From Reinekea marina (GTDB lineage Bacteria; Pseudomonadota; Gammaproteobacteria; Pseudomonadales; Natronospirillaceae), in the NCBI RefSeq assembly GCF_030409715.1, contig NZ_JAUFQI010000001.1, positions 2,716,501 to 2,780,500 of the forward strand: 64,000 nucleotides of DNA, written 5' to 3'. Position 1 is the first letter of the stretch, and each line of letters starts with the position of its first letter. The notes below the pieces were generated by a model. It did no database searches, was not told the DNA's origin, and saw only the letters and a list, made by a program, of their open reading frames with translations. Positions 19,714 to 28,533 of the stretch are shown here, in pieces. The translations under genes and the position numbers were made by a program.

Positions 19714-20285
19714 GCTTGACCGCCCTGCCCAGATAACACAGCTTGGTCAATACCGAGCTGCTTTAAGGCTTGAGAGTATTTTTCTGAGTTGGGTGAGAAA
19801 ATAATATCGATGTCCGCTTTGACCGTCAGCCAAGCATTTGTTTTAAGTTCTTCTTCAATCTGTCCTTTCGTCCAGCCGGAATAACCTAAGCAAAATAGAT
19901 ACTCCTCTGGACCGTTTTTACTCGCGATATCAACAAGAATATCTCGGCTGGTTGTTAAGCTCAGCTCATCGTTGGTGATCGCGCTAGACCAAGACCGCTC
20001 TCGCCGCCGATGCAAAATAAAACCCTGCTCTGGCGTTACCGGACCGCCATGATAAACAGGCAATTCTCCAACGTCAGGTTCATAGGTTTCAATCTGGGCG
20101 GCTTTAAAAACCTCTTGCAATTCCACCTCTAACGGACGATTAATAATGACACCTAAAGCTCCGTCATCATCATGCACCAACAAGTAAGTAACTGTACCTG
20201 AGAATACAGGATCACCCATATCTGGCATGGCAATTAAAAAGTGTCCGGTTAAATCAAGCGTCCTCTCTGTGGATTCAATATTCAT
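19710..20285 (-). CDS. yqgE: YqgE/AlgH family protein (UPF0301)
   Basis: 191 residues with the family landmarks [32 protein letters not shown] and [14 protein letters not shown]. The molecular role is not established; AlgH has been linked to alginate regulation in Pseudomonas. The start overlaps the stop of the upstream MFS gene by four bases (ATGA), so the two are cotranslated. It converges on the chemoreceptor gene. Confidence 0.93.
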   Translation of the reverse strand: MNIESTERTLDLTGHFLIAMPDMGDPVFSGTVTYLLVHDDDGALGVIINRPLEVELQEVFKAAQIETYEPDVGELPVYHGGPVTPEQGFILHRRRERSWSSAITNDELSLTTSRDILVDIASKNGPEEYLFCLGYSGWTKGQIEEELKTNAWLTVKADIDIIFSPNSEKYSQALKQLGIDQAVLSGQGGQA

Positions 20286-21469
20286 GCTCTAGCCTTAGCG
20301 AAGGCAAATAAGGAGACTGTTTCGTTTCCAGATTCTGGGTGCCTAGGGATCATTTGGCTACAGACCAATGACATAAATGCAAAACCAGCGCCGATATAAA
20401 AAACAAGCTCGGGAGATTTTAACCAGACCAACCCAAGAATCGCTGGTAACACAACGGCGGCTATGTGGTTTATGGTAAAAGAAACTCCCGCAGTAGAAGC
20501 CATATCAGCAGGATCTGCGACTTTTTGGAAATAGGTTTTAATGGCAATAGCAAACGCGAAAAACAAATGATCAATAACATAGAGTGCCGCGCCAATCCAA
20601 GCATTCTGAACCAGGGCGTAACTCACAAAGACAAAAATAAGCCCCACGTATTCAATCGTTAACGCTCGCTTTTCTCCAACACGACCGATCCATGCGCCAA
20701 TTTTTTTAGCGAATAACATATTAAAAAAGTGGTTAATAAGCAGCAATAATGCAACTTGACCGGCACTGTAGCCAAATTTTTGAACCATCATAAAAGCGGC
20801 AAAAACAACAAAAATTTGCCGGCGGGCACCGCTTAAAAAAGTGAGTAAATAGAACAACCAATAACGCTGCTTAAACACTAGCTTTTTCTGCTGCGGCGTT
20901 TTGGCTTCAAACAAGGGGTATTTAAATATCATATAAATTACCAGCCCGAGCGTAAGCCCGCCAAAGATCGCATACACCCATTTATAATCGATATGAAAAT
21001 AGTCTATTGTTAGCCAGACACCACCAAACGTAAATACAGCCGCAAACGCTTTTACAGAAAGTGCTTTCCCCATAAATTCAGCGGCTCGTTCTTTTGGAAG
21101 CCATTGCAGCGTTAGCGATTGATTAATGGTCTCAAAATAATGAAACCCAATAGACATAATAATAGTCGTTATGTACAAGCCCATGGCACTTGGAAAGAAG
21201 CCTGTTAAAAATACGCCAAAGCCTAACGTGAACAGTGAAATGACCGCAAACCGCTGCTCTTTTAAAAACAATAAAACAAACACCGCGGTGAACGCTAAAA
21301 ACCCAGGCACTTCTCTTAGGCTTTGTAAAATTCCTATCTCTCTTCCAGTAAATGAAGCCGCTTCAATTGTGAAGTTGTTCAACAACGCCATCCACGAAGA
21401 AAAAGCGATCGGCATTGCAAAGGCAATTAATAGCAGAAAATGTTCACGTTGTTTTTGATCTTGGGTCAT
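20282..21469 (-). CDS. Major facilitator superfamily transporter
   Basis: 395 residues with about 12 membrane helices. The long cytoplasmic loop in the middle (around the basic stretch KTPQQKKLVFKQRYW) is typical of MFS proteins. The substrate is not evident. It lies 3 bases downstream of moeB and overlaps yqgE, forming a moeB-mfs-yqgE run. Confidence 0.85.
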   Translation of the reverse strand: MTQDQKQREHFLLLIAFAMPIAFSSWMALLNNFTIEAASFTGREIGILQSLREVPGFLAFTAVFVLLFLKEQRFAVISLFTLGFGVFLTGFFPSAMGLYITTIIMSIGFHYFETINQSLTLQWLPKERAAEFMGKALSVKAFAAVFTFGGVWLTIDYFHIDYKWVYAIFGGLTLGLVIYMIFKYPLFEAKTPQQKKLVFKQRYWLFYLLTFLSGARRQIFVVFAAFMMVQKFGYSAGQVALLLLINHFFNMLFAKKIGAWIGRVGEKRALTIEYVGLIFVFVSYALVQNAWIGAALYVIDHLFFAFAIAIKTYFQKVADPADMASTAGVSFTINHIAAVVLPAILGLVWLKSPELVFYIGAGFAFMSLVCSQMIPRHPESGNETVSLFAFAKARA

Positions 21470-21472
21470 GAA

Positions 21473-22231
21473 TTACGCCTTAACGGAATGGCACACAGGA
21501 CAAGCAGTGTTCTTAGCATAGTTGAATTTTTGAAACTCTAGGGATTTTGCATCCCAAGTCAGTAACTGGCCAAACAAAGGAGCGCCGAAGCCAACGATAA
21601 TCTTTAGCACTTCTAAAGCCGCCAGTGACCCCATTGTGCCTACTACAGGCCCTAAAACTCCCGCCGTTGCGCAGCTGACTTGGTCATCTTGGCCGTCGGG
21701 GTACACACAAGCAAAGCAAGCACTGCTTTCTTGTCTAAAGTCGAAGCTCGTTAATTGGCCGCTAAGGCCAATCGCCGCAGCAGAAACTAGTGGGGTATTG
21801 AGCCGATAGCAGGTTTCATTCAGTAAATAACGACTACTGAAATTATCCGAACCAACAACCACGACATCAGCATTCGCAACCAGCCGCTTGGCATTCACTG
21901 ATGTCACGTTTTCGGATATAACTTCGACTGAAACATCACTGTTTAGCTGATGAACCCATTGTGCAGCGCTGTTAACTTTCAACTGCCCAACGGTATCTTG
22001 AGTGTGAATGATTTGCCGCTGCAGGTTTGTTTCATCAACGTAATCGGCATCGGCCAGTGTTAAAGCCCCGATACCTGCCGCCGCTAGGTACTGGACAATT
22101 GGGCTACCAAGCCCACCCACGCCCACCACAAGCACGTTTGCTGCGAGCAGCGCTTCTTGGCCTTTAATATCGACATCTGCTAGGAGAATATTTCGGGCGT
22201 ATCGTAATAGTTGGGAATCTGTTAATGCCAT
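21473..22231 (-). CDS. moeB: MoeB/ThiF-type sulfur-carrier adenylyltransferase
   Basis: 252 residues of the E1-like fold. The ATP-binding GVGGLG is at about 37-42, followed by DADYVDETNLQRQ. The zinc-binding pairs CFAC and CPVC are present, the latter near the C-terminus. It adenylates the C-terminal glycine of a ubiquitin-like sulfur carrier (MoaD and/or ThiS) for molybdopterin or thiamine synthesis. The family cannot be split into MoeB or ThiF by these motifs; neither pathway's other genes lie nearby. It heads the moeB-mfs-yqgE run. Confidence 0.85.
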   Translation of the reverse strand: MALTDSQLLRYARNILLADVDIKGQEALLAANVLVVGVGGLGSPIVQYLAAAGIGALTLADADYVDETNLQRQIIHTQDTVGQLKVNSAAQWVHQLNSDVSVEVISENVTSVNAKRLVANADVVVVGSDNFSSRYLLNETCYRLNTPLVSAAAIGLSGQLTSFDFRQESSACFACVYPDGQDDQVSCATAGVLGPVVGTMGSLAALEVLKIIVGFGAPLFGQLLTWDAKSLEFQKFNYAKNTACPVCHSVKA

Positions 22232-22280
22232 AACGCTCTCTGAATAAGGGCAGATACATCCTCTACCTGCACGTTAGGTT

Positions 22281-22316
22281 CCAAAAAAAAAAACCCCAAA
22301 CTTAACCGTTTGGGGT
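22281..22316 (-). terminator. Terminator of grxD
   Basis: On the minus strand ACCCCAAAC, a 6-base loop and GTTTGGGGT form a 9-bp stem followed by an uninterrupted run of T (the A run at about 22283-22293 on the plus strand). It lies about 28 bases after the grxD stop. Confidence 0.93.
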
Positions 22317-22343
22317 CTTTCAGTTTAACACTATTTTCCGTGC

Positions 22344-22670
22344 TTATTCAGCCGCAGGAGCTGCTTCCGCTAACAGTGTTTGCAATTCACCTTTTTCGAA
22401 CATTTCATTCACAATGTCACAACCGCCAATTAACTCACCTTTTACCCATAATTGAGGAAAAGTTGGCCAATTAGCGTATTTTGGAAGCTCGGCACGAATG
22501 TCAGGATTCTGCAGAATATCGACATAGGCAAAGCGTTGGCCGCAACTCATAACCGATTGCACTGTACGTGCCGAGAAACCACACATTGGCTGGTTAGGGT
22601 TGCCCTTCATGTAAAGTAAAATGTCGTTAGACGCTATTTGTTCTTTAATGTTTTCAATGGTATCAGTCAT
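22344..22670 (-). CDS. grxD: Monothiol glutaredoxin, Grx4 type
   Basis: 108 residues from the ATG at 22670; a longer TTG-started frame to 22691 is less likely. The CGFS active site is at residues 30-33, with the glutathione/cluster-binding TFPQLWVKGELIGGCD downstream. Such proteins carry [2Fe-2S] clusters bridged by glutathione and deliver iron-sulfur clusters, often with BolA partners. It is monocistronic, with its own strong terminator. Confidence 0.95.
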   Translation of the reverse strand: MTDTIENIKEQIASNDILLYMKGNPNQPMCGFSARTVQSVMSCGQRFAYVDILQNPDIRAELPKYANWPTFPQLWVKGELIGGCDIVNEMFEKGELQTLLAEAAPAAE

Positions 22671-22889
22671 AAACCCTACTAATTTAGTCAATTATTTTCA
22701 CTATTGTACTTATTCCCACAAACACAACAAGCACTCAGGCCAATAACAGTTGAATGTTCTGATCAAATCGGACGTTGCATGGAATAACCTATTGTATCGC
22801 TAAAATCGCAATTGCCGTTATATGGCATTGCGTGCTAGCCTTTCTCGCTTTCGTAAAAATAGTTGTACTATTTAAATTGGAGCAACCCG

Positions 22890-23795
22890 ATGTCTGTTAG
22901 ACACTTCCTAACGTTAAATGATCTTTCTAAAGCTGAAGCATTGAGCATTATTGAGCGTGCCGGTGAACTGAAAGCACTTCACAAATCTAAAACTCTGTTC
23001 GAACCTCTAAAAAACAGAGTTTTAGGCATGATCTTTGAAAAATCATCCACACGGACGCGGGTTTCTTTTGAAGCTGGAATGACGCAACTCGGCGGCAGCG
23101 CGATCTTTTTATCCTCGCGCGATACCCAATTGGGTCGAGGCGAACCCATAGAGGACAGCGCACGTGTCCTATCTCAAATGGTCGATGCGGTAATGATTCG
23201 AACCTTTGAACATGAAAAAATTGAAACCTTTGCACAATACAGCACGGTTCCTGTTATCAACGCGCTGACCGATGATTACCACCCATGCCAATTGTTAGCT
23301 GACATGCAAGCCTACATTGAAGCCAGAGGCAGCATTGAAGGCAAAACTGTCACCTGGATCGGCGATGGGAACAATATGTGTAGTAGCTACATTAACGCAG
23401 CCATGCTATTCGATTTCAAATTAAATATCGCCTGCCCAGAAGGTTATGAGCCTAATGCGAAATTAGTCGAGAAAGCGGGCGATAGAGTGACCATTACTCG
23501 TTCAATTGAAGAAGCGAGTCGCGGCGCGCACCTTATTACCACGGATGTATGGGCCAGCATGGGGCAAGAGGAAGAAACTAAGGCTCGTCTTGCTGCCTTT
23601 GCAGATTACCAAGTTTCACCCAAACTCATGGATTTAGCCGACAAAGACGCCGTATTCTTGCATTGCTTGCCAGCACACCGAGGCGAAGAAGTCAGCGAAG
23701 ATATGCTTGATGACCCTCGATCGGTTGTTTTTGAACAAGCCGGAAACCGACTACACGCACAAAAGGCCTTATTAGAATTCTTAATTCTAAACTAA
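22890..23795 (+). CDS. argF: Ornithine carbamoyltransferase, anabolic
   Basis: 301 residues from the ATG at 22890, which has TTGGAG nine bases upstream; the frame extends to 22863 but without a ribosome site. Carbamoyl-phosphate-binding STRTR is at 53-57, HPCQ at 131-134, and the ornithine-binding HCLPAHRG is near residue 266. It makes citrulline for arginine synthesis in the cytoplasm. It diverges from grxD and stands alone, as in Pseudomonas argF. Confidence 0.95.
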   Translation: MSVRHFLTLNDLSKAEALSIIERAGELKALHKSKTLFEPLKNRVLGMIFEKSSTRTRVSFEAGMTQLGGSAIFLSSRDTQLGRGEPIEDSARVLSQMVDAVMIRTFEHEKIETFAQYSTVPVINALTDDYHPCQLLADMQAYIEARGSIEGKTVTWIGDGNNMCSSYINAAMLFDFKLNIACPEGYEPNAKLVEKAGDRVTITRSIEEASRGAHLITTDVWASMGQEEETKARLAAFADYQVSPKLMDLADKDAVFLHCLPAHRGEEVSEDMLDDPRSVVFEQAGNRLHAQKALLEFLILN

Positions 23796-23806
23796 GGCCA
23801 CTTAAA

Positions 23807-23848
23807 GATGAGCAGGCCACCTAAAACGGCGGACCCTGCTCATCTCTT
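23807..23848 (+). terminator. Likely terminator of argF
   Basis: GATGAGCAGG (23807-23816) pairs with CCTGCTCATC (23835-23844), a 10-bp stem with an 18-base loop, followed by TCTT. The T tract is short, so the strength is uncertain. Confidence 0.55.
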
Positions 23849-23875
23849 AACTTTGATTGTGCAAATTAAAGCAAT

Positions 23876-24541
23876 ATGTCACTCTACTCTAAAAACAATA
23901 AACCATTTCTTATGACAATAATTTATCACTGGCTGTTTCTTGCAACATCTCTCATCTATTTAGCGTTACTACCCTTTGACCCGCTGCCCGTTACTTGGCT
24001 TCTAAAAATGCTGCCAATTGCCGTGCTATTTTTCGCTGTGTTCAAGGGCTTTCCTTTTTCCGGTCGAATCTTGGTGTTGCTGGCATTATTTTTTAGCGCT
24101 TGTGGTGATGTATTACTGCAATTCGATTTCTTTGTTCCTGGAGTCGCTGCATTTTTAGTGGCGCAATTAAATTACGGCGTTTTCTTCGCTAGGCATTGGT
24201 CTTCTGCTCACACGCGCTGGCCGATTTCTACAATGGCCATAGGATACATGCTGGTGATGGCATTTTTACTCACGCCACACTTGGGAGATTTAATTGCGCC
24301 AGTATTTGCCTATTTAGTTGTTATTGGTTTCATGGGGATTTTGGCCACGCATTCTACGCTACCCATAAAGTGGGCCGTACTGGGCGCATTTGTTTTTATT
24401 CTTTCTGACTCATTCATAGCGATTGATCGATTCTTAAGGCCTTTACCTTTTAGCAGCTACCTAATTATGATCACCTACTACGCCGCACAATGGATGATCA
24501 TTCAAGGGGCCTTAAACAAATACAAACAATATAAATCTTAA
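23876..24541 (+). CDS. YhhN-family membrane protein (lysoplasmalogenase-like)
   Basis: 221 residues with about eight membrane helices. The conserved acidic positions of the family are visible in FSACGDVLLQ and SDSFIAIDRF. Members include TMEM86 lysoplasmalogenases, which cleave the vinyl-ether bond of lysoplasmalogens; the bacterial role is largely untested. The ATG at 23876 has only a weak ribosome site, and ATG at 23912 is an alternative. Its stop overlaps that of the next, convergent gene in TTAA. Confidence 0.8.
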   Translation: MSLYSKNNKPFLMTIIYHWLFLATSLIYLALLPFDPLPVTWLLKMLPIAVLFFAVFKGFPFSGRILVLLALFFSACGDVLLQFDFFVPGVAAFLVAQLNYGVFFARHWSSAHTRWPISTMAIGYMLVMAFLLTPHLGDLIAPVFAYLVVIGFMGILATHSTLPIKWAVLGAFVFILSDSFIAIDRFLRPLPFSSYLIMITYYAAQWMIIQGALNKYKQYKS

Positions 24542-25212
24542 TGCCTTGGACCAATCGACAAGGCCATCACCATACTAATTTCACATAAAGGTCTTTTAGA
24601 TTCATCGGCAAGATCATTAAAATAATGCTGTACGGTGGCTAAATCTCGCAGACTTGTTGGCTTTTTAGTCACCACGTTAGCGTTTATGAGCGCTCGCGTT
24701 ACATCTTCGCTCAGCACAAAGGTGTCTTTACCTGCCATACGAAGAAAGCGTGCTCCACCATCACCTCCTAAATGAGCGCCATGCTTTTTTACATACTGCC
24801 ACAACCCTACTATATCGCGTGTAGGCCATTGCGATAAAAAGTGACCGAATGACCCGTGCTCTTGAGCGGCATCTAACACCATCGTTGCATTGATGGGGAT
24901 GGTTTTCATTTTTCGCCAATGCCGAATAAGTTCTCTGTTTTGCATATGTTGATCAAACAATTCATCACTGATTAATTGGCACGCTTGAGGGTTAAAATGC
25001 CAAAATGCTTTTTCAAATGCAGCCCAACGTGAGTCGACAACAGAATGTTTCATCCCCGCTCGAAATACACGTCTGGTGAGTAAACTTAAATATTCTGCAT
25101 CGGTTCGTTCTATGAGCACGGCATTGTTTACTGGCGTTGGTAAAAGAGATTCAATAATCTGTGCCGTGCCATGATGGCGAATAGCCTGCTGCCAGTAGTC
25201 TTCAAACGTCAA
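24538..25212 (-). CDS. DNA-3-methyladenine glycosylase I (Tag) family protein
   Basis: 224 residues. The pattern FRAGMKHSVVDSRWAAFEKA matches the substrate-pocket region of Tag (FQAGLSW-x-x-x-x-x-R-x-x-x-x-x-AF), and the helix-hairpin-helix region is replaced by a divergent C-terminal half. Tag removes 3-methyladenine from DNA. The family also has divergent members without proven activity, and the four-cysteine/histidine zinc site of E. coli Tag is not obvious here. It is 4 bases downstream of msrB and likely cotranscribed. Confidence 0.7.
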   Translation of the reverse strand: MTFEDYWQQAIRHHGTAQIIESLLPTPVNNAVLIERTDAEYLSLLTRRVFRAGMKHSVVDSRWAAFEKAFWHFNPQACQLISDELFDQHMQNRELIRHWRKMKTIPINATMVLDAAQEHGSFGHFLSQWPTRDIVGLWQYVKKHGAHLGGDGGARFLRMAGKDTFVLSEDVTRALINANVVTKKPTSLRDLATVQHYFNDLADESKRPLCEISMVMALSIGPRH

Positions 25213-25216
25213 CGTG

Positions 25217-25624
25217 CTACTCTCCTTCGCTGTCTTTTTCTAAATGCATCGATGCTGAATTAATACAGTAACGCAAACCTTCTGGCCCTGGTCCATCTGG
25301 AAATACGTGCCCTAGGTGAGCATCACAAGCCGCACACACTACCTCGGTTCGAACCATGCCATGACTCGTGTCGGTAATTTCTTTTATTGCACTTTTATCG
25401 AGCGTTTCATAGAAACTAGGCCAACCACAACCCGCATCGAATTTTGCCGTAGATTTAAACAGTGGTGTTTGGCAGCAAACACACCGATAAATTCCATCAC
25501 TGGTTTCGTCCCAATAGATACCACTGAAAGGCCGTTCAGTATGCGCTTTTCTTGTCACCAAATATTGCTCTTCTGATAACTCTTGTTGCCACTGTTCATC
25601 ACTTTTGACTATTTTATCACTCAT
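25217..25624 (-). CDS. msrB: Peptide-methionine (R)-S-oxide reductase
   Basis: 135 residues. Zinc cysteines are C48, C51, C97 and C100, and the catalytic C120 lies in [15 protein letters not shown] and GHVFPDGP are family signatures. The enzyme repairs methionine-R-sulfoxide in oxidised proteins, using thioredoxin. No signal peptide is present, so it acts in the cytoplasm. It is the first gene of an msrB-tag-like pair. Confidence 0.97.
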   Translation of the reverse strand: MSDKIVKSDEQWQQELSEEQYLVTRKAHTERPFSGIYWDETSDGIYRCVCCQTPLFKSTAKFDAGCGWPSFYETLDKSAIKEITDTSHGMVRTEVVCAACDAHLGHVFPDGPGPEGLRYCINSASMHLEKDSEGE

Positions 25625-25749
25625 GCCAATCTCCCATAGATTTCAGTCTGAGAATCTTTATACTCTAAATTGTACGATTTGGATGCATTTGATATTTAAA
25701 CCATTGCCCCTGAGCGCATAACATAACCCATTTTAGGATTTTAAGACCC

Positions 25750-26967
25750 ATGAAGGAAATACTTAAATCGAACAAGCTGGCGAATATATTTTACGAGATC
25801 CGCGGTCCGGTTCTTGATGAAGCCGCACGCATGGAAGATGAAGGTCACCGAATCCTAAAATTAAACATTGGTAATCCAAAGCCTTTTGGGTTTGATGCTC
25901 CGGACGAAATTATTACCGACGTCATCAAAAACTTACCTCACTCAGAAGGTTACTCTGAATCAAAGGGAATATATTCAGCCCGTAAAGCGGTTATGCAATA
26001 TTACCAACAACAACGCGTTCATAATGTTGATGTTGACGATGTGTATTTAGGCAATGGAGCAAGTGAACTCATACACTTGGCATGTACAGGTATTGTCAAC
26101 AATGGTGATGAAGTACTTATTCCCGCGCCCGATTACCCTTTGTGGACAGGAGCCGTCACTTTATCTGGAGGTAAAGCTGTTCATTACATATGCGACGAAC
26201 AGTCTGATTGGTTCCCCGATATAAACGATATTAAGAGTAAAATCACCGAGCGAACTCGTGCCATTGTGGTTATCAACCCGAATAACCCTACCGGTGCTGT
26301 TTATTCTAAAGCTCTGCTATTGGAAATAGTTGAACTTGCGCGTGAACACAATCTCATTATTTTAGCCGATGAAATTTACGACAAAATACTTTTCGACGGT
26401 GCACAACATCACTGTTTAGCGGCGCTTTCACACGACGTTCTAACGCTAACCTTTAATGGCTTATCAAAAGCTTACCGGCTATGCGGTTGGCGATCGGGCT
26501 GGATGCTCATATCCGGGCCTAAGCATTTAGCAAAGGATTTAATCCAAGGCTTTAATATGCTGTCTAGCATGCGATTATGCCCCAATGTTCCGGCACAATA
26601 CGCCATTCAAACCTCACTTGGAGGTTATCAAACCATTAATGATTTAGTTGCTCCCGGTGGTCGCTTTTACGAACAGCGTAACCAGGCTGTAGATGCAATA
26701 AGCAGCATACCTGGTTTGTCTGTTGTGAAGCCAAAAGGCGCACTGTACCTTTTTGTGAAAATGGATAAAAAGAAGTTCTCGCTATCCGATGATGAAACCA
26801 TGGCGCTCGATTTACTTAAGCAAGAAAAAATATTAGTCGTTCATGGGCGTGGTTTTAACTATCCAGACATTGACCATTTTAGAATGGTATTTTTACCGCC
26901 AAAAGAAGTGTTAACGGAAGCAGCGGAACGCATGGATCGATTTTTCAGAAACTATAAGCAAGATTGA
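25750..26967 (+). CDS. alaA: Alanine transaminase, AlaA type
   Basis: 405 residues, the length of E. coli AlaA (YfbQ). The PLP lysine is K240 in NGLSKAYRLCGWRSGW, with NPNNPTGAVYS and LADEIYDKI upstream. It transfers the amino group of glutamate to pyruvate, making alanine. It is translationally close to the next gene (one-base gap). It diverges from msrB. Confidence 0.93.
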   Translation: MKEILKSNKLANIFYEIRGPVLDEAARMEDEGHRILKLNIGNPKPFGFDAPDEIITDVIKNLPHSEGYSESKGIYSARKAVMQYYQQQRVHNVDVDDVYLGNGASELIHLACTGIVNNGDEVLIPAPDYPLWTGAVTLSGGKAVHYICDEQSDWFPDINDIKSKITERTRAIVVINPNNPTGAVYSKALLLEIVELAREHNLIILADEIYDKILFDGAQHHCLAALSHDVLTLTFNGLSKAYRLCGWRSGWMLISGPKHLAKDLIQGFNMLSSMRLCPNVPAQYAIQTSLGGYQTINDLVAPGGRFYEQRNQAVDAISSIPGLSVVKPKGALYLFVKMDKKKFSLSDDETMALDLLKQEKILVVHGRGFNYPDIDHFRMVFLPPKEVLTEAAERMDRFFRNYKQD

Positions 26968-26968
26968 T

Positions 26969-27379
26969 ATGTTAGATATTCATATTACTGAATTTTACAA
27001 TGACAGCGCGCGAATTTTGCTGAGCTTGTATCGATCATTTCCGCGCCAAATTTCGATGTACGTTGAAGATATCAGTGGTTTAGATACCCCAGATGAATAT
27101 GGCATGCACAGCGAACGTCATTTAGCCTGCTTCAATACTTTTTTATGGCTAAAAGAAGAAGGCTTAATTCGCTTTTCGGATATTGAACGGCAAATTGGAT
27201 TTGATCAATGCGTTTTAACGCTCGAGGGTTTTCGCTGGCTCGCCAGCTTTGATCATGAAGGTGGTCCAAAGTTTGTCGATGAACTTGAACTCGCCGTCAA
27301 ACAAAGTGATTCGATTCTCGTGGAGCAATTGATGAAGTCAGTTTTTCAAGCGCAGTCTAATATTAAAAACGCTCAATAA
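26969..27379 (+). CDS. Conserved hypothetical protein, possible winged helix
   Basis: 136 residues, beginning one base after the alaA stop (TGATATG), so it is probably coupled to alaA. The middle (LACFNTFLWLKEEGLIRFSD to CVLTLEGFRWLASF) has the rhythm of a winged-helix domain. There is no membrane segment, signal peptide or enzyme motif. I do not recognise the family. Linkage to alaA might point to a regulatory role, but nothing in the sequence proves it. Confidence 0.7.
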   Translation: MLDIHITEFYNDSARILLSLYRSFPRQISMYVEDISGLDTPDEYGMHSERHLACFNTFLWLKEEGLIRFSDIERQIGFDQCVLTLEGFRWLASFDHEGGPKFVDELELAVKQSDSILVEQLMKSVFQAQSNIKNAQ

Positions 27380-27382
27380 CCT

Positions 27383-28522
27383 CTACTTAAAATGGGTAAA
27401 GCCAAACATTTTTAAGCGTTTTTTAAGCACTTCTGGAGCGTGAGCAATAGTCGTAGAAGCTATTTCCCGGCGTGTTGGGTATTCTTTTCGGAGAGCATCA
27501 AAAGTACGTGCATCTAACTGATTGTTACCGGCGCTAAATCGCATAACCGCGGTATCTCTTGCAGGGTCATAGAGAGCTAATACTATTTCACTAGCCCACT
27601 GCTCAACATCTGATTTTTCAAATAAACGCGCATCAACCGTAACACCATTTGGCAGCGGCACAGATTTAATAGCGGTTAAGCCAAACTCCTTTGCAAACGC
27701 ACGTGCTAACATTTCAGTTCCTTTAAACTTCCCTTCCAAGCTATAGCCAGCGACATGTGGAGAAGCCAGATGCACCGCATCTAACAAAGGAACGCTGACA
27801 CTGGGTTCATTTGGCCAAACATCCAAGACGATATTTAATCCATTCTTAACTCTTGCTTCGAGCAGTGCTGACTCTTCAATGACAGGTCCTCGTCCAGCAT
27901 TGATTAACCAACTGTTTTTTGGCATTAACGACAAACGATCAGCGTTTAACATTTGATGAGTAAGATAGTCGCCACTGCGAGTATGAGGAGCATGTACACA
28001 AACGATATCGCTTTGCACTAAGAGTGACTCTAAATCGATATGCTCAGGAAGTTCGCCATTTGCGTTTTTGACCGGATCACACACCAGCACTTTCGTTCCA
28101 AATTGCTTAAAGCGGTTTGCAACCTTACTACCTACATGCCCGATGCCTACAACACCGACTACTTTTTGTGACCAATTTAGCTCGTGGTCAAGACGCAAGC
28201 GACAAAGTACCGACAAAAGCCAATCGACGACAGATTGAGCATTACAGCCAGGGGCGTGATAAAAAGGGATAGATTGGTGCTTTAGAAATGATTGATCGAT
28301 GTGATCTGTGCCAATGGTGGCGCTGCCGACAAACTTAACCGGCGTTCCGCTCAGTAGATTCTTGTTGACTTGGGTAATAGACCGCACCAATAAGACATCG
28401 GCGTCTTTAAGTGCGTTAGCCGTTAACGTTCGCCCGGCTACTCGCCTTATACTTTGTGCATAAGGCGAGAACCAAGGCTCTACGTTAGGCATATTTTCAT
28501 CTGCAACTATATTAAATTGCAA
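27383..28522 (-). CDS. pdxB: Erythronate-4-phosphate dehydrogenase
   Basis: 379 residues, matching PdxB length. The NAD-binding GVVGIGHVGSKV, the D-isomer dehydrogenase signatures and the C-terminal PdxB dimerisation region are present. The conserved N-terminal VADENMPNVEPWF is diagnostic. It oxidises 4-phosphoerythronate in pyridoxal phosphate synthesis. Its start lies 11 bases downstream of the helicase gene. Confidence 0.96.
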   Translation of the reverse strand: MQFNIVADENMPNVEPWFSPYAQSIRRVAGRTLTANALKDADVLLVRSITQVNKNLLSGTPVKFVGSATIGTDHIDQSFLKHQSIPFYHAPGCNAQSVVDWLLSVLCRLRLDHELNWSQKVVGVVGIGHVGSKVANRFKQFGTKVLVCDPVKNANGELPEHIDLESLLVQSDIVCVHAPHTRSGDYLTHQMLNADRLSLMPKNSWLINAGRGPVIEESALLEARVKNGLNIVLDVWPNEPSVSVPLLDAVHLASPHVAGYSLEGKFKGTEMLARAFAKEFGLTAIKSVPLPNGVTVDARLFEKSDVEQWASEIVLALYDPARDTAVMRFSAGNNQLDARTFDALRKEYPTRREIASTTIAHAPEVLKKRLKMFGFTHFK

Positions 28523-28533
28523 TGTAAGTGCCC